DNA of 64,000 bases from Canna indica (lineage: Eukaryota > Streptophyta > Magnoliopsida > Zingiberales > Cannaceae), in contig CP136890.1 in assembly GCA_034359265.1 (NCBI GenBank), positions 84,469,501 to 84,533,500 on the forward strand. The letters run 5' to 3'. The notes under the pieces are model-generated. The model saw only the letters and a list, made by a program, of their open reading frames with translations, ran no database searches and was not told the origin of the DNA. Below are positions 47,211 to 58,168 of the stretch, piece after piece. The stretch's first letter is position 1, and the number at the start of each line of letters is the position of its first letter. The position numbers were made by a program, and so were the translations under genes.

Positions 47211-47600
47211 TCAGTACTCCTCTGCTATTTTGCATTTGAAGAAAACATGTTCAACTTCCCAAAAATCCTCATCATTCTCAAAATTGAAAGCAAAAAAATC
47301 AGCAGCCAAATCTACTATTTTACAACTGGACTTAATTTTCCAAACTTTAGGCATTATATTCTTTACCAAATCTAATGCAGGTGTTCTCCCAAAAAATTTG
47401 TCATATAGTAACCACTTACATTCTGATTTAGCAACATGCAGATCTTCTTCTCCGATGATGACTTTTCCTTTCGCCGTACTTTGTATCTTCTCTATTTTAT
47501 CTTCCAACTCCTTTGAGTATCTCCAATCCTCCACTTTCCTTGTTCTTCTAAACAGGTTCGCCCAGGAGTTCGGAGTATCCATCTTTTTAGGTTTTTGCAA
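47211..47600 (-). pseudogene. Chimeric LINE frame: DUF4283 fused to ORF2 zinc-binding end
   Basis: An open 129-codon frame runs from the DUF4283 module into the zf-RVT motif (NFENDEDFWEVEHVFFKC) without a stop, across the internal deletion. Confidence 0.7.
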
Positions 47601-47760
47601 TCCATAATCTTTCTCAGTAGATCGCCCAACCCCTTCTCTTCCACAATCTCCCCGCTAGAACCCAAAAGCTTTTCTCCCAGATTCGATCCCTCTCATCGGA
47701 TCAGGCGGCTTTTTCAGCCTCGGGATGAGGAGCGAAAAGTTTGACTTAGTCATCGCATCA

Positions 47761-48319
47761 CTAGCACCTTCGCACATAGTCATCACTTTTGTTGTTTTTA
47801 ATATGCTTTAGTTTTTAACACATCTAGAATCTAGAATGTATATAATAATTTAACCAAAAAATATTAAAGATAAAAAAGTAATCGCTTCATTTATTTTCCT
47901 TCATTCTTTTGGTGAATTATTAAATTATAAGCTTTCCGGCAATCATTCTTACCGGGAATACGATTGCTATTTATAAATGAATTTTCAAACTTTCAACATC
48001 AGTTGCTATATTTGGAGAAAAAAAAATGCTGACTCAGACATATAGGTATTGATAGTTAAACGGAATTGGTTGGAGTATCCAACATGTTACAATCGTAAAT
48101 AACAATGAATACACCAACTTTATCACACACACATCTTCCACGTGTTACAAGGGTAAATTCCTTGGCTGCAAACCAACATTACTTTGACAATGACAAAGCT
48201 GCTTTCAATCTTATTGACATGAGTTCCATATACTATTATCCTCCATTGACACTACACAATTTCATGTGATGTACTGATGTTTGTAGTTATTTACATTCGA
48301 TAGCAAGTTTAACTAAGAT
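47761..48319. other. Spacer between LINE and F-box gene (includes F-box 3' UTR)
   Basis: AT-rich. 48050-48088 shares GTTAAACGGAATTGGTTGGA and flanking bases with 60190-60226. Confidence 0.5.
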
Positions 48320-49075
48320 TTATTTCCAGTCAAGCATGTCCAAAAGCCACAAGACTTCTTTCTCCGAGTTTGCAGCATCACAGAAATCGATCTCCATGCC
48401 AAACACATCACTGATGCTGTGGCTGCTGTTTGACATAAATAACAAGGAAACCCAAGCCCTGATTCCAGATACGAACGGGTGCTTTGGCGAAAATTTAAGG
48501 TAGTCAAAAGCCAGTGCCTTGAATGCATTACCATCAACATACCCAAAGAGGGCCTGGTTCACAATTAGTGCTATTTGGTTTGTATCTCTGCGACTCACAA
48601 GGACGGACACACTGATGGTCTGTCCCAGTGAAAACGAAAACCTCGGCTCAACTTGCATTATCATCTTGTAATCATGACTCTCCAGATGAATTTTCAGGGC
48701 ATCAGGTATACCTGGAGGTGGGCTCTTAATCCCTCTCTGAAGAGCAATGCCTGAGACCGCTTCTGAAAATATCAGCGTCTCTTCAGACCAAAGGTCGATA
48801 TAGAATTCCAAGTTATGAAATGATAGCTTTGGTGGGGGCAGTGGTTGAGGGGGTTGGGACCTGCAGAAGGTCACAAAGAGCTTGTGATAGCTAGTTGGTG
48901 GAGGCCTCTTGCAAGTGGAAGGCCAACGCTTGGCGCACATGCACTTCCAAAAATAGTCATCTCTCGTGATGTCTCTCCATTGACGGCATACCAGCATGCA
49001 AGATACTAGATCTTCACCATCAAGTAAAGGAAAAACTGCCTTCAAAACTTCACCAGGTACCAAATCTTTTGTCAT
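48320..49075 (-). CDS. F-box protein, single exon (At5g39250-like)
   Basis: 251 codons from ATG 49075 to the stop at 48320, uninterrupted. The F-box is N-terminal (about residues 4-48: LVPGEVLKAVFPLLDGEDLV, VCRQWRDITRDDYFWKCMCA), the usual place for the SKP1-binding motif. The remaining 200 residues carry no LRR, Kelch, WD or FBA repeats that I recognise; conserved-looking blocks are FYIDLWSEETLIFSEAVSG and FGYVDGNAFKALAFDYL. Inferred role: substrate adaptor of an SCF ubiquitin ligase. The short open extension before this ATG begins with TTG and is not used. A TTTTGCAG at about 49187 (minus) may be the 3' splice site of a 5' UTR intron. The At5g39250 comparison is from memory. Confidence 0.88.
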   Translation of the reverse strand: MTKDLVPGEVLKAVFPLLDGEDLVSCMLVCRQWRDITRDDYFWKCMCAKRWPSTCKRPPPTSYHKLFVTFCRSQPPQPLPPPKLSFHNLEFYIDLWSEETLIFSEAVSGIALQRGIKSPPPGIPDALKIHLESHDYKMIMQVEPRFSFSLGQTISVSVLVSRRDTNQIALIVNQALFGYVDGNAFKALAFDYLKFSPKHPFVSGIRAWVSLLFMSNSSHSISDVFGMEIDFCDAANSEKEVLWLLDMLDWK

Positions 49076-51318
49076 TGTATAATACTCTAACAAGACAAGT
49101 TAAAGAAAATGATAGCTCCAAATCAATAACAAGGTTTTGAGTTTTCCGTAGCTCACAGGTAATGGCAAAGAGATTTACTTTACCTGCAAAATAAAATAGA
49201 TTAAGTATTAACATCTCCACTCAAACGGCATGCACGCACGCATGCTTTTAATTTTCTGAAGTATATGAATCATAAACTTATCTGAAAAGGATAAATATGA
49301 AACCACTTTGAAGAATATATCATACGTGAAATTATACTAAGTGTATGGTTTCTGTCCAGACACAGGTGATTTCTCTAAGTCAACGGATTAAAAATTTGGG
49401 ATAGCTCACAGAACCATTGTATTATAACCCGGACCAAACCACCGGCTGATCTAGTTGGAGATTTGGATTGGATGTCCATCATGTGCAGTTCCACAAGGTT
49501 AGTGAAAACTAGCCCACTATAGAACCAATCAGGTCAATGAGGAATGGTGATTTTTGTTCATTAGAACTGACTCATTTAATTAGTATTAATTTTAGCAAAC
49601 CTCAAGTTTGACTCAACTTAGGTTTCACCTTAACTGAAGTTTACCACAACTCATTTTATGTGTTTAAAGTACAATATTTCAATATTTCATTTAACTGAAT
49701 TAATATGAAGAAAATCACATACTGGTAAAATGAGGAATCACTATCCAACACTATAATTTGGACTACAAACAACTAAAATAAATTTGCTGAAATTCAAAAT
49801 ATAATTTTTTTAATCCATTTCTAAATAAATTAAAATTTAATTAATTCAAAAATAAATAAATAATTCTAGTGATCAATTTTATTAGCTTCTTACGATAATT
49901 GTCAATTTTATTTTACAATTAAACTATTATAAAGAGGAAAAAATATTAATTGTGTTAATTTATAAAATTACTATTTACTAATATGATTGTAAAATATTTG
50001 TAAGATTTAATTAAGTTATTGATAACTTAAGATTTTTAAAAATTAGATATAAAATCAATTAATAAATATTATTTAAAAAAATAAATAGTCGAAAATTAGT
50101 TTTGATTAAATTATAAATAGACCGCCTTTAAGAAAATTGAGTTATTTTAAAATTAGAGTTGAATTAACTAGATATAAATTGGTTTAATTAATTTGTCAAT
50201 TTAAGATAATAGTTTGAGTTGAAAATGATGATTTCTATTTTAATTTTTATAAATTAGATATAGTTTGACTTATTTGTAAACTAATCGATTTTATTTAAAG
50301 TATTTATAATTATAAGTTTGCAACAGAAAGCAACCTTCTAGCATTTTCATTTTTGTTAAGAAAATGGGTTTCATTGAACCCATTTTCATTCATGTTTAAG
50401 TTCAATTTCATAAAAACACCAAACCAAATGCATTTTCGTAAGCAGTTTGGTTTCACTAACCAAATAGCCCCTAAGAGACTACCATAATGCATCTTCTTAA
50501 AACTAGTGGTGTGAAAATTAATTTTCACTTATGTATCAAAACCAATAAGCCCAATCATTATCATTATCGGCTAAATTTTCTTCTTCTTTCTTCTCTTCTC
50601 CCTACTTTCATTTCTCTCTAGTACTCTTCTTATCCTACTTCTTTTGTTTCACAAGCTCTTATTTATTTTAGATGTTGAATTACAATTAGTTGTTAAGATT
50701 GTACATTATATAATAACCATAGTTAAAATGGAACATGAAAATAAAATTTAGTACCAAAAAGAATTGAAGAAACCTGCAGCCAACTTTCAATTGTTTTTAG
50801 TTGGCAATACTACATTTATATAAAGAGGTCTTTGTTTGTCGTCTACATCAACCTTTAGATTAAACAATATACAAAATTATAGATAACAATTAAATTATAT
50901 AACTTGCTCATTATACATTAAATGATATATAACATATAATATATGATAATTCTTAATTTTTTATAATATTTATGATTTTTATATTTATCATATATAAACA
51001 TATAATTTTAAAAATAATTAATAAACATGAAGTTTGAACAGTGGGATGAGGCTCAGCAGAATGGATGCCCTGGTCGGGTTTAAAATCATGCAAAAAAACA
51101 ACTATTGGTCACAAAGTAATAAAGGCTCCTAAACAGAACAAATTAGACTAACAAATTCCTTACTGGATCAAGAAATAATTGCAAAACCATAATGACTATA
51201 ATTAAAATTATTATTCAATTGGAAACCAGATCAATTGAAAAACTGAGTTCTTGTTGAGGTAGAATACTGCAATCATAAAATTTGGACAGGGATCGCGTGA
51301 GCTGGACACTGACCAAAC
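49076..51318. other. AT-rich intergenic spacer upstream of the F-box gene
   Basis: No coding gene found. 49430-50270 is degenerate AACCAAACC / TTAACTGAA-rich sequence suggestive of an old MITE without clear ends. A possible MITE end, ACCAAATAGCCCCTAAGAG, lies at about 50459-50477. Confidence 0.45.
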
Positions 51319-53498
51319 TATCACGGGCCAATTGTTTTGTGCGAAAAAACCCGTGCGACACCCTTGCATCCCGTGCAAGGGATAAGCTTATCATATCGAA
51401 TCTGTTCCGAATTGGGTTTCCCGACTTAACATCGCGGGACATGCGTTAGTCCACGTGCCAACCTCGCGCTCCATATCCGCGCCCCCAAAAGACCATGTTG
51501 GTCGAATGGTATTGAAAGCGTAAAGTAAAACAACAATTACAGGACTATGGACGCAAGAAAACATAAAATCGGATATAGGACGAGCTGCACAATTGTCTTG
51601 GGAGAAGATCGACAGGTCGCACGCCCATATGGGCCGCTCATTCGTCTCCGCCTAAGGCAACTACTTTGTTTGTCAACGCTCTCCTACAATATACATGAGA
51701 CCCCCAACCCCCAAGTGCCACCCCCAAGGTTTCCAAAAGCACAAGGAGCATGACAAAATCGTGGCAATACGAGATGGTGATTTTCCATGGCCACGGCCAT
51801 GACGAATGCACGAAAAGTGCTCTGCTTAGCTGTAACGCACGCATCAAGCGTCGAATGACCTCGAAATGCATCCAACTCGTACCGTGAGCCCTCGGGGATC
51901 GCACAAAGGATTTTACAAGTACCAACTACAATAAAAGCCAAAATTACATAGACGCGAAAACATATTTACAAATATGTAGGGAATATTCCGCCATGATTCG
52001 TTGTTGCTCGGGCAAATCGAAAAGTCTCTAACATCCTCCCCTACTTTAAGCTTTGACGTCCTCGTCGAACTCACCTCGGCCGCACCGCCTTTCTGGCCAG
52101 GTTGCAATTGCTGAAGTGAATTCTTCACAAGTAGTCGAAGGGAACACCGCCTGAGTAATGACATGCCGTAGTGGGGCCGCAACATGTCGAGTTTCGCTGT
52201 GTGAAGTTCGCCACTAAGAAATGACTACTTGTAACATCATTGAGTTTCATCATTTCCTGTTGTTGCGAGAAAGGGCTTTGAGATTCCCAAACTCGTTGTT
52301 GGGCAATGAAGTCCCAGACTTTTGGAGCAAACGAGTGTCTCGCTTGAAGGGGCACCAGCGTCGTTGAGCAACGCTCACTTGAATGGACACCGAGAAATAG
52401 CTACTTGGTTCACCAAGTTTCGATGTTGCTGGGCTATAAGGGTCCCAGACTTCGTGGGAAACACGAGCGCCGTTGAGCAACGCTTGCGTGAAGGAACTCG
52501 AGAAATGGTTACTCAATTCACCAAGTCCTGTTTTTGCTGGGCAATGAAAAGTCTCAGACTTAGTGAGCATACGAGCAACGCTCGTCTCAGATAACATCTA
52601 GGTGTCGTTGTGCAACACCCAAGTGATGAGTAGTTCCGTGGCCGCACCACATTAGAGCATTGCCTCCACCGCCGCCTTGAGCCGATCATTGTTTGCTCAC
52701 TCGCCCCCCCGCAAGAGTCATGGCGCCCTCCTCCGAGCCCATCTCAACGAGCTTCAAGTCTTACGGATCACTGCTTGCTCACTCATCCCCCGGTCCCCCG
52801 CAGAGGTCATGGCGCCCTCCTCCGAGCCCATATCAACGAGCTTCAAGTCTTACGCTGCTCCTCGAAACACGACTTGAGGGATTTTCTCCAACCGGGTCAC
52901 AACATTCGCGAACTCTCCGCACTAAGAGCATTGTTGTCACACCACAATTGTTCTTCACTAGTGCTTGGTTCAAACTTGTCAATCTTGCGTCTTAGAGGCC
53001 ATCTTGCCTTGCACACAAATCTTGCATCATAGAGGCCATCTTGCCTTGCGCACCAACCTTGCGACTTAGGAGACATCAGCCTTGCGCACAAACTTGGCGA
53101 CTCACGAGCCATCGGCTCTGCTGCGTCTTAGGGGTCATCAGCCCCGCACACAAACTTGGCGACTCACGAGCCATCTGCTCTGCGCTGCGTCTTAGGGGTC
53201 ATCAGCCCTACGCACAAACTTGGCGACTCACAAGCCATCGGCTCTGCGCCGCGTCTTAGGGGTCATCGCCCTGCGCACCATCCTTGGCGACTCACGAGCC
53301 ATCGGCTCTGCGCTGCGTCTTAAGGGACAACGCCCTGCGCACTATCCTCACGTCTTATGAGAGAGTCTGCTTTGCGCACCATGTGCGTCTTACTAGAGAT
53401 CTGCTCTGCACAAGACTTTGCATCTTATAAGAGAGTCTGCTCTGCGCACCACTGTGCGTCTTACGAGAGACTGCTCAGCACACACGACTTAAGAGCCA
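51319..53498 (-). mobile_element. 3' half of a non-coding LTR retrotransposon (LARD-like), left copy
   Basis: Minus orientation. The LTR is 52033-51319 (715 bp, TGTTAGAG to CCCGTGATA). It is preceded by a polypurine tract (AGTAGGGGAGGA) and by internal DNA reaching back to 53498, where it is cut off. No gag or pol; the interior is made of three kinds of tandem repeat. GC-richer than its surroundings. Confidence 0.85.
52208..53498 (-). repeat. Left arm of a 1.29-kb inverted repeat
   Basis: Reverse complement of 55846-57134, about 95% alike by eye. It contains units of CGTCTTAGGGGTCAT...GGCGACTCACGAGCCATC (about 62 bp), two 87-bp units around CATGGCGCCCTCCTCCGAGC and about three 120-bp units around GTTGAGCAACGCT. 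Confidence 0.88.
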
Positions 53499-53533
53499 AC
53501 CGCGAAATTTTTTTGGTCGCGATAATAAGCTTG
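53499..53533 (+). repeat. 35-bp direct repeat at a breakpoint, copy 1
   Basis: ACCGCGAAATTTTTTTGGTC then GCGATAATAAGCTTG, exactly at the edge between the left retrotransposon copy and hAT sequence. Copy 2 is at 57203-57237. Confidence 0.85.
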
Positions 53534-54170
53534 ATAGAAAGTGTCCACAAGCCGAAGCGGAATCTTCGAAACATGTTCGAATCTGATAAGTGTACAAGAA
53601 GCAAATGGTCCAAGGATACGAAGGGAAAGAAGACTGCAAATATTGCACTTATGCTTGCTTTTTGGAATTTCATTGTTTATTCCCTTAAAGGATGGGTCCT
53701 TTGTTAGGTGTTCTTAGACTTGTTGATAATGAGATGAAGCCAGCGATGGGATACATATATGAAGAATGGACAGAGCTAAAGAATGCATTGAGAAATCCTT
53801 CAAAGGGAATCTGAAAAGTACAAGGAAGTGTTTGAGGTTATTGACAAGAGATGGGATTATCAGCTCCATCATCCTCTTCATGCATCGGGTCACTTCTTGA
53901 ATCGAGAGTTCTTTTATAAGGATACGTCTGTGGAATTCAATCATGAACTATTTTTTTGTGGTGTCTGTCTTTATACATCTACGTGCCAATGTGGTACCAC
54001 ACTGGTGAAGTGAGTATATTCTGGCATATGTTCCCTTCTTCAAGAAACTTCCCTTGGTATCAAGTGTTATATGTGGTATTTTCTTCATTAAATATATTTT
54101 CTTCCATTGAACTATATAATTGGTGCTGTGAGTTTTTAATTATATGACCAATGGGCAGCTTTTCTTATAT
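53534..54170 (+). pseudogene. hAT transposase fragment (middle region)
   Basis: Reads SVHKPKRNLRNMFESDKCTR, then LVDNEMKPAMGYIYE, VFEVIDKRWDYQLHHPLHAS and GHFLNREFFYKD in shifting frames. These are conserved blocks of plant DUF659/hAT transposases (RNLRxMF; DKRWxxQLHxPLHAAGxxLNP). Frameshifts and missing ends make it a pseudogene. Downstream exons of the same gene probably resume at about 58170. Confidence 0.78.
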
Positions 54171-54932
54171 TGGATCAGTGGATGGTGCCTTGGATTTAGA
54201 ATGTAAGATCCTACAGCCTAATTAAAATTCATAATTGATGAATGCAAAAATATGAAATACTTTTGTATTGTTAATACTTTTATATGGTAAAATACAGAAA
54301 ATGTGGGCATTCTTTGGATAACATTTTTAGAGTTCAGATTTCACATCTCAGAATAAATTGTGTGCACTTTCAATGAAATTAGATTTCTCACACTTTCTTA
54401 ATTATCTTTTTTAAATCTAAAATTGCATCTCATTCTTTCCTGCAGCTTTGTATTTGATAACCTGCTGGAATCTCATTTACATAACTTCAGCACAAGGGAA
54501 ATTGTTCATTTGGTAAGTTCTTTCTCAAACTGGTGTGACATGATAAGTTTTTTTTAAAAAAAGAATAGTTAATGCATAATTTAAGTGAAATGATTCATAA
54601 AGAAGTCCTCAAAAATAGCAATTATAACTTAGAGCAGGTTTTTCTATCTCTTGTACCCTATGATTTAGCAAATTATACTATGCAAATTTCAAAGTAGCTA
54701 CAGTCACTTTGGGTGTTTCCTCTTGATACTGATGTTATTGCTAGCTAGGCCTGTGATCTTTTTCTCTGGTGCCTTTTAGATGAATGATTTTCGACCATGT
54801 CTTGCATTGGATTGTAAATGGTTTGAAGGTTGTTGTGTTGTTAGTTTGAGTTTCTATAGGCACTATGATTTATATTTGTCCTAACATCTATGGGTTAAAG
54901 AAAATTGAAGTGGACTTGAACAGAAACCGTTT
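54171..54932. other. Unassigned DNA between hAT fragment and LTR
   Basis: AT-rich. One exon-like stretch (54446-54512) is listed separately. Nothing else recognised. Confidence 0.4.
54446..54512 (+). other. Exon-like segment with canonical splice sites, origin unknown
   Basis: TTTCCTGCAG precedes and GTAAGT follows a 67-base segment that can encode FVFDNLLESHLHNFSTREIV. It does not look like hAT transposase. It may be a captured host exon, or chance. Confidence 0.3.
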
Positions 54933-57134
54933 TGTTAGGGTCTTTTCGATTTGCCCGAGCAACGACGAATCATGACAGAATGTTCCCTACATATTTGTAA
55001 ATATGTTTTCGCGTCTATGTAATTTTGGCTTTTATTGTAGTTGGTACTTGTAAAATCGTTTGTGAGATCCCCGAGGGTCCACGGTACGAGTTGGATGCAT
55101 TTCGAGGTCATTCGACGCTTGGTGCGTGTGTTACAGCTAAGCGGAGCACTTTTCGTGCACGACCATGGAAATCACCATCTCGCATGGCCACGATTTTGTC
55201 ATGCTCGTGCTTTTGGGAGCCTTGGGGGTGGCACTTGGGGGTTGAGGGTCTCATGTATAATGTATGAGAGCATTGGCAAACAAAGCGGTTGCCTTGGGCG
55301 GAGACGAACGAGCGGCCCATATGGGCGTGCGACCTGTCAATCTTCTCCCAAGACATTTGTGCAGCTCGTCCTATACCCGGTTTTATGTTTTCTTGAGTCC
55401 ATAGTCCTGTAATTGTTGTTTTACTTTACTCCTTCAATACCATTCGATCAACATGGTCTTTTGGGGCCGCGAATATGGACCGCGAGGTTGGTACGTGGAT
55501 CAATGCATACCCCGCGATGTTAAGTCGGAAGCCCAATTCGGGACAGATTAGATATAATAGGCTTATCCCTTGCACAGGATGCAAGGGTGCCGCACGGGTT
55601 CTTCCGCGCAAAACAATTGGCCCGTGACAGATGGTATCAGAGCAAGAATTACAATCCTCCAACGGAGAAAGCCGACGTACATTCCGTCTGTGGCGCTCGA
55701 GTTGCTGATGCAGTGAACCCAGTCGATGGACATTCCGACTGTTGTATTCGAGGAGGCAAGCATTCGTTGATTGATATGAAGATTGCGACTTTTGCGCAGG
55801 GCGGATGGGCCCCTAAGACGCAAAGTTGTTTGCACGCAGAGCAGATGGCTCTTAAGTCGTGTGCGCTGAGCAGTCTCTCGTAAGACGCACAGTGGTGCGC
55901 AGAGCAGACTCTCTTATAAGATGCAAAGTCTTGTGCAGAGCAGATCTCTAGTAAGACGCACATGGTGCGCAAAGCAGACTCTCTCATAAGACGTGAGGAT
56001 AGTGCGCAGGGCGTTGTCCCTTAAGACGCAGCGCAGAGCCGATGGCTCGTGAGTCGCCAAGGATGGTGCGCAGGGCGATGACCCCTAAGACGCGGCGCAG
56101 AGCCGATGGCTTGTGAGTCGCCAAGTTTGTGCGTAGGGCTGATGACCCCTAAGACGCAGCGCAAAGCAGATGACTCGTGAGTCGCCAAGTTTGTGTGCGG
56201 GGCTGATGACCCCTAAGACGCAGCAGAGCCGATGGCTCGTGAGTCGCCAAGTTTGTGCGCAAGGCTGATGTCTCCTAAGTCGCAAGGTTGGTGCGCAAGG
56301 CAAGATGGCCTCTATGATGCAAGATTTGTGTGCAAGGCAAGATGGCCTCTAAGACGCAAGATTGACAAGTTTGAACCAAGCACTAGTGAAGAACAATTGT
56401 GGTGTGACAACAATGCTCTTAGTGCGGAGAGTTCGCGAATGTTGTGACCCGGTTGGAGAAAATCCCTCAAGTCGTGTTTCGAGGAGCAGCGTAAGACTTG
56501 AAGCTCGTTGATATGGGCTCGGAGGAGGGCGCCATGACCTCTGCGGGGGACCGGGGGATGAGTGAGCAAGCAGTGATCCGTAAGACTTGAAGCTCGTTGA
56601 GATGAGCTCGGAGGAGGGCGCCATGACTCTTACGGGGGGGGCGAGTGAGCAAACAGTGATCGGCTCAAGGCGGCGGAGGAGGCAATGCTCTAATGTGGTG
56701 CGGCCACGGAACTACTCATCACTTGGGTGTTGCACAACGACACCTAGATGTTATCTGAGACGAGCGTTGCTCGTATGCTCACTAAGTCTGAGACTTTTCA
56801 TTGCCCAGCAAAAACAAGACTTGGTGAATTGAGTAACCATTTCTCGAGTTCCTTCACGCAAGCGTTGCTCAACGGCGCTCGTGTTCCCCACGAAGTCTGG
56901 GACCCTTATAGCCCAGCAACATCGAAACTTGGTGAACCAAGTAGCTATTTCTCGGTATCCATTCAAGTGAGCGTTGCTCAACAACGCTGGTGCCCCTTCA
57001 AGCGAGACACTCGTTTGCTCCAAAAGTCTGGGACTTTCATTGCCCAACGAGTTTGGAAATCTCAAAGCCCTTTCTCGCAACAATAGGAAATGATGAAACT
57101 CAATGATGTTACAAATAGTCATTTCGTAGTGGCG
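54933..57134 (+). mobile_element. 5' half of the same LTR retrotransposon family, right copy, opposite orientation
   Basis: Plus orientation. The LTR is 54933-55629 (697 bp, TGTTAGGG to CCCGTGACA), then a primer-binding site TGGTATCAGAGC (55632-55643) and internal DNA to 57134, where homology to the left copy stops. The two copies together cover a full element: LTR, about 1.7 kb of repetitive non-coding interior, LTR. Confidence 0.87.
55846..57134 (+). repeat. Right arm of the 1.29-kb inverted repeat
   Basis: Partner of 52208-53498, separated by 2.3 kb that includes hAT sequence and the right-hand LTR. It shows the same three repeat types in mirrored order. The long open frames seen on both strands here are by-products of the repeats. 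Confidence 0.88.
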
Positions 57135-57202
57135 ACGCGGACGATATATAATATATATTATTATATCGCGACACGGACGATATAACGATATCAAGGTTCA
57201 CT

Positions 57203-57237
57203 ACCGCAAAATTTTTTTGGTCGCGATAATAAGCTTG
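57203..57237 (+). repeat. 35-bp direct repeat at a breakpoint, copy 2
   Basis: Identical to 53499-53533 except for one G/A difference, in the same orientation. It sits after the right retrotransposon copy plus a 68-bp linker (57135-57202) with two inverted GCGACRCGGACGATATA motifs. Confidence 0.85.
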
Positions 57238-57255
57238 CTTTTGATTATATAGATT

Positions 57256-57738
57256 CACACCAAGAGGAGGAATAAGCTTGAGGCGCAGAAGCTTAATGAT
57301 CTAATATTTGTGAAGTACAATCAAGCGCTTAAGGCTCGCTATGATTGCAAGGATACCATGGATCTGATTGCTTTGGAGGACATTGATGATAGCAATGAGT
57401 GGTTGTTAGGAACAATGGGTGAAGGGAGTGATGAAGTTGCTGAAAATGAAGAGGTTTTTCTTAGTGATGATGAAGGTGGAGGAGGCTTGACGTGGGGTCT
57501 TTTAGCTAGAGCATCGGGAGTTGGGGAACCCACTAGAGTGACTAGGAAACGTACTAAATCATCTCATGGAAAGAGTAGCGCTCATCCAGAAAGTTCACAG
57601 GGCTCAACTCGATTTGATCTTGATGAAAGCGAGGCAAATTCATATGAAACCGAAGATGTTGAAGCATATAAGTCGGATGGTGGTGATACGAACGATAACT
57701 TTAGTATGAGGACTCCGAGGATGAGGCTTGAGCTTTAG
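57256..57738 (+). pseudogene. hAT transposase C-terminus (element B)
   Basis: After an intron-like end (TATATAG) the frame reads IHTKRRNKLEAQKLNDLIFV, then KYNQALKARYDC and NEWLLGTMGEGSDE, and ends after an acidic/serine tail at 57738. IHTKxRNRLExQRLNDLVFVKYN is the conserved C-terminal block of plant hAT transposases. All upstream exons of this copy are missing, replaced by the retrotransposon half. Confidence 0.85.
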
Positions 57739-58168
57739 AGATTAGAGGAATCACTAAATTAAAGTCTTTAGAATTCTTGCATTTTGATTTGAGACTCAAG
57801 TTAATTTTTATTTGATGTGTTGTGTACTTGTGTGATTGTGTCTCTTTAATTTAGATAATTGGATTCATGTAGTAACTGTGGTTTGATTTGCTATTATTGC
57901 TTGGTACATGTTGGATTCAATTGTTTGGTCACTTTGGTGTATGTTATATTGCTTGGTACATGTTGGATTCATATTGTTTGATTTGTTATTATTGTTTGGT
58001 GTATGTTATATTGCTTATGAGTTATGGTTTATGCTTAATTTCTAATTTTTATTTGAATTTAGTAAGGTGCGCCTTATTTTAGTCAGGCGCGCGCTTTTTT
58101 TGCGCTTTGCGCCTCGGGCGATATGGACCCTTTGCGCCTTGAGTGCGCTTAACGCTTTTGACAACCTT
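57739..58168 (+). mobile_element. 3' end and terminal inverted repeat of hAT element B
   Basis: AT-rich 3' DNA with three TTGGTACATGTTGGATTC-like repeats (57890-58000), then a GC-rich end with GGCGCGCGC / GCGCTTTGCGCC motifs, finishing AACGCTTTTGACAACCTT at 58168. GCGCTTAAGCGC-rich subterminal DNA and an AAGGTTGTCAAAAGCG terminus fit plant hAT ends. The matching 5' end is not in the window. Confidence 0.72.

Larger units (their letters stand above)
46170..47760 (-). mobile_element. Internally deleted L1-type LINE
   Basis: On the minus strand the 5' part encodes an ORF1-type DUF4283 region (SWANLFRRTRKVEDWRYSKE, KVWKIKSSCKIVDLAADFFA). It joins at about 47268 directly to the end of ORF2: a zinc-binding block (VEHVFFKCKIAEEYW) and an RNase H domain (YSDAAWKEGKARFGCVIQEQ; AEALAMWYGLDHVRKKNL; LIVLFDSS). 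The whole endonuclease and reverse transcriptase (3-4 kb) are missing. One frameshift splits RNase H. The A-rich 3' end is near 46170-46200. Confidence 0.82.

Noticed and set aside
47640..47760. GATTCGATCCCTCTC motif resembling a tRNA B box.
   Set aside because: No A box at the right distance and no acceptor stem; it lies in the LINE 5' region.
51319..57134. Many open frames of 60-120 codons on both strands (for example 52250-52597, 55587-55883, 56085-56303, 57086-56748).
   Set aside because: They come from GC-rich tandem repeats in a non-coding retrotransposon interior and LTR. They mirror each other in the two inverted copies and match no protein family.
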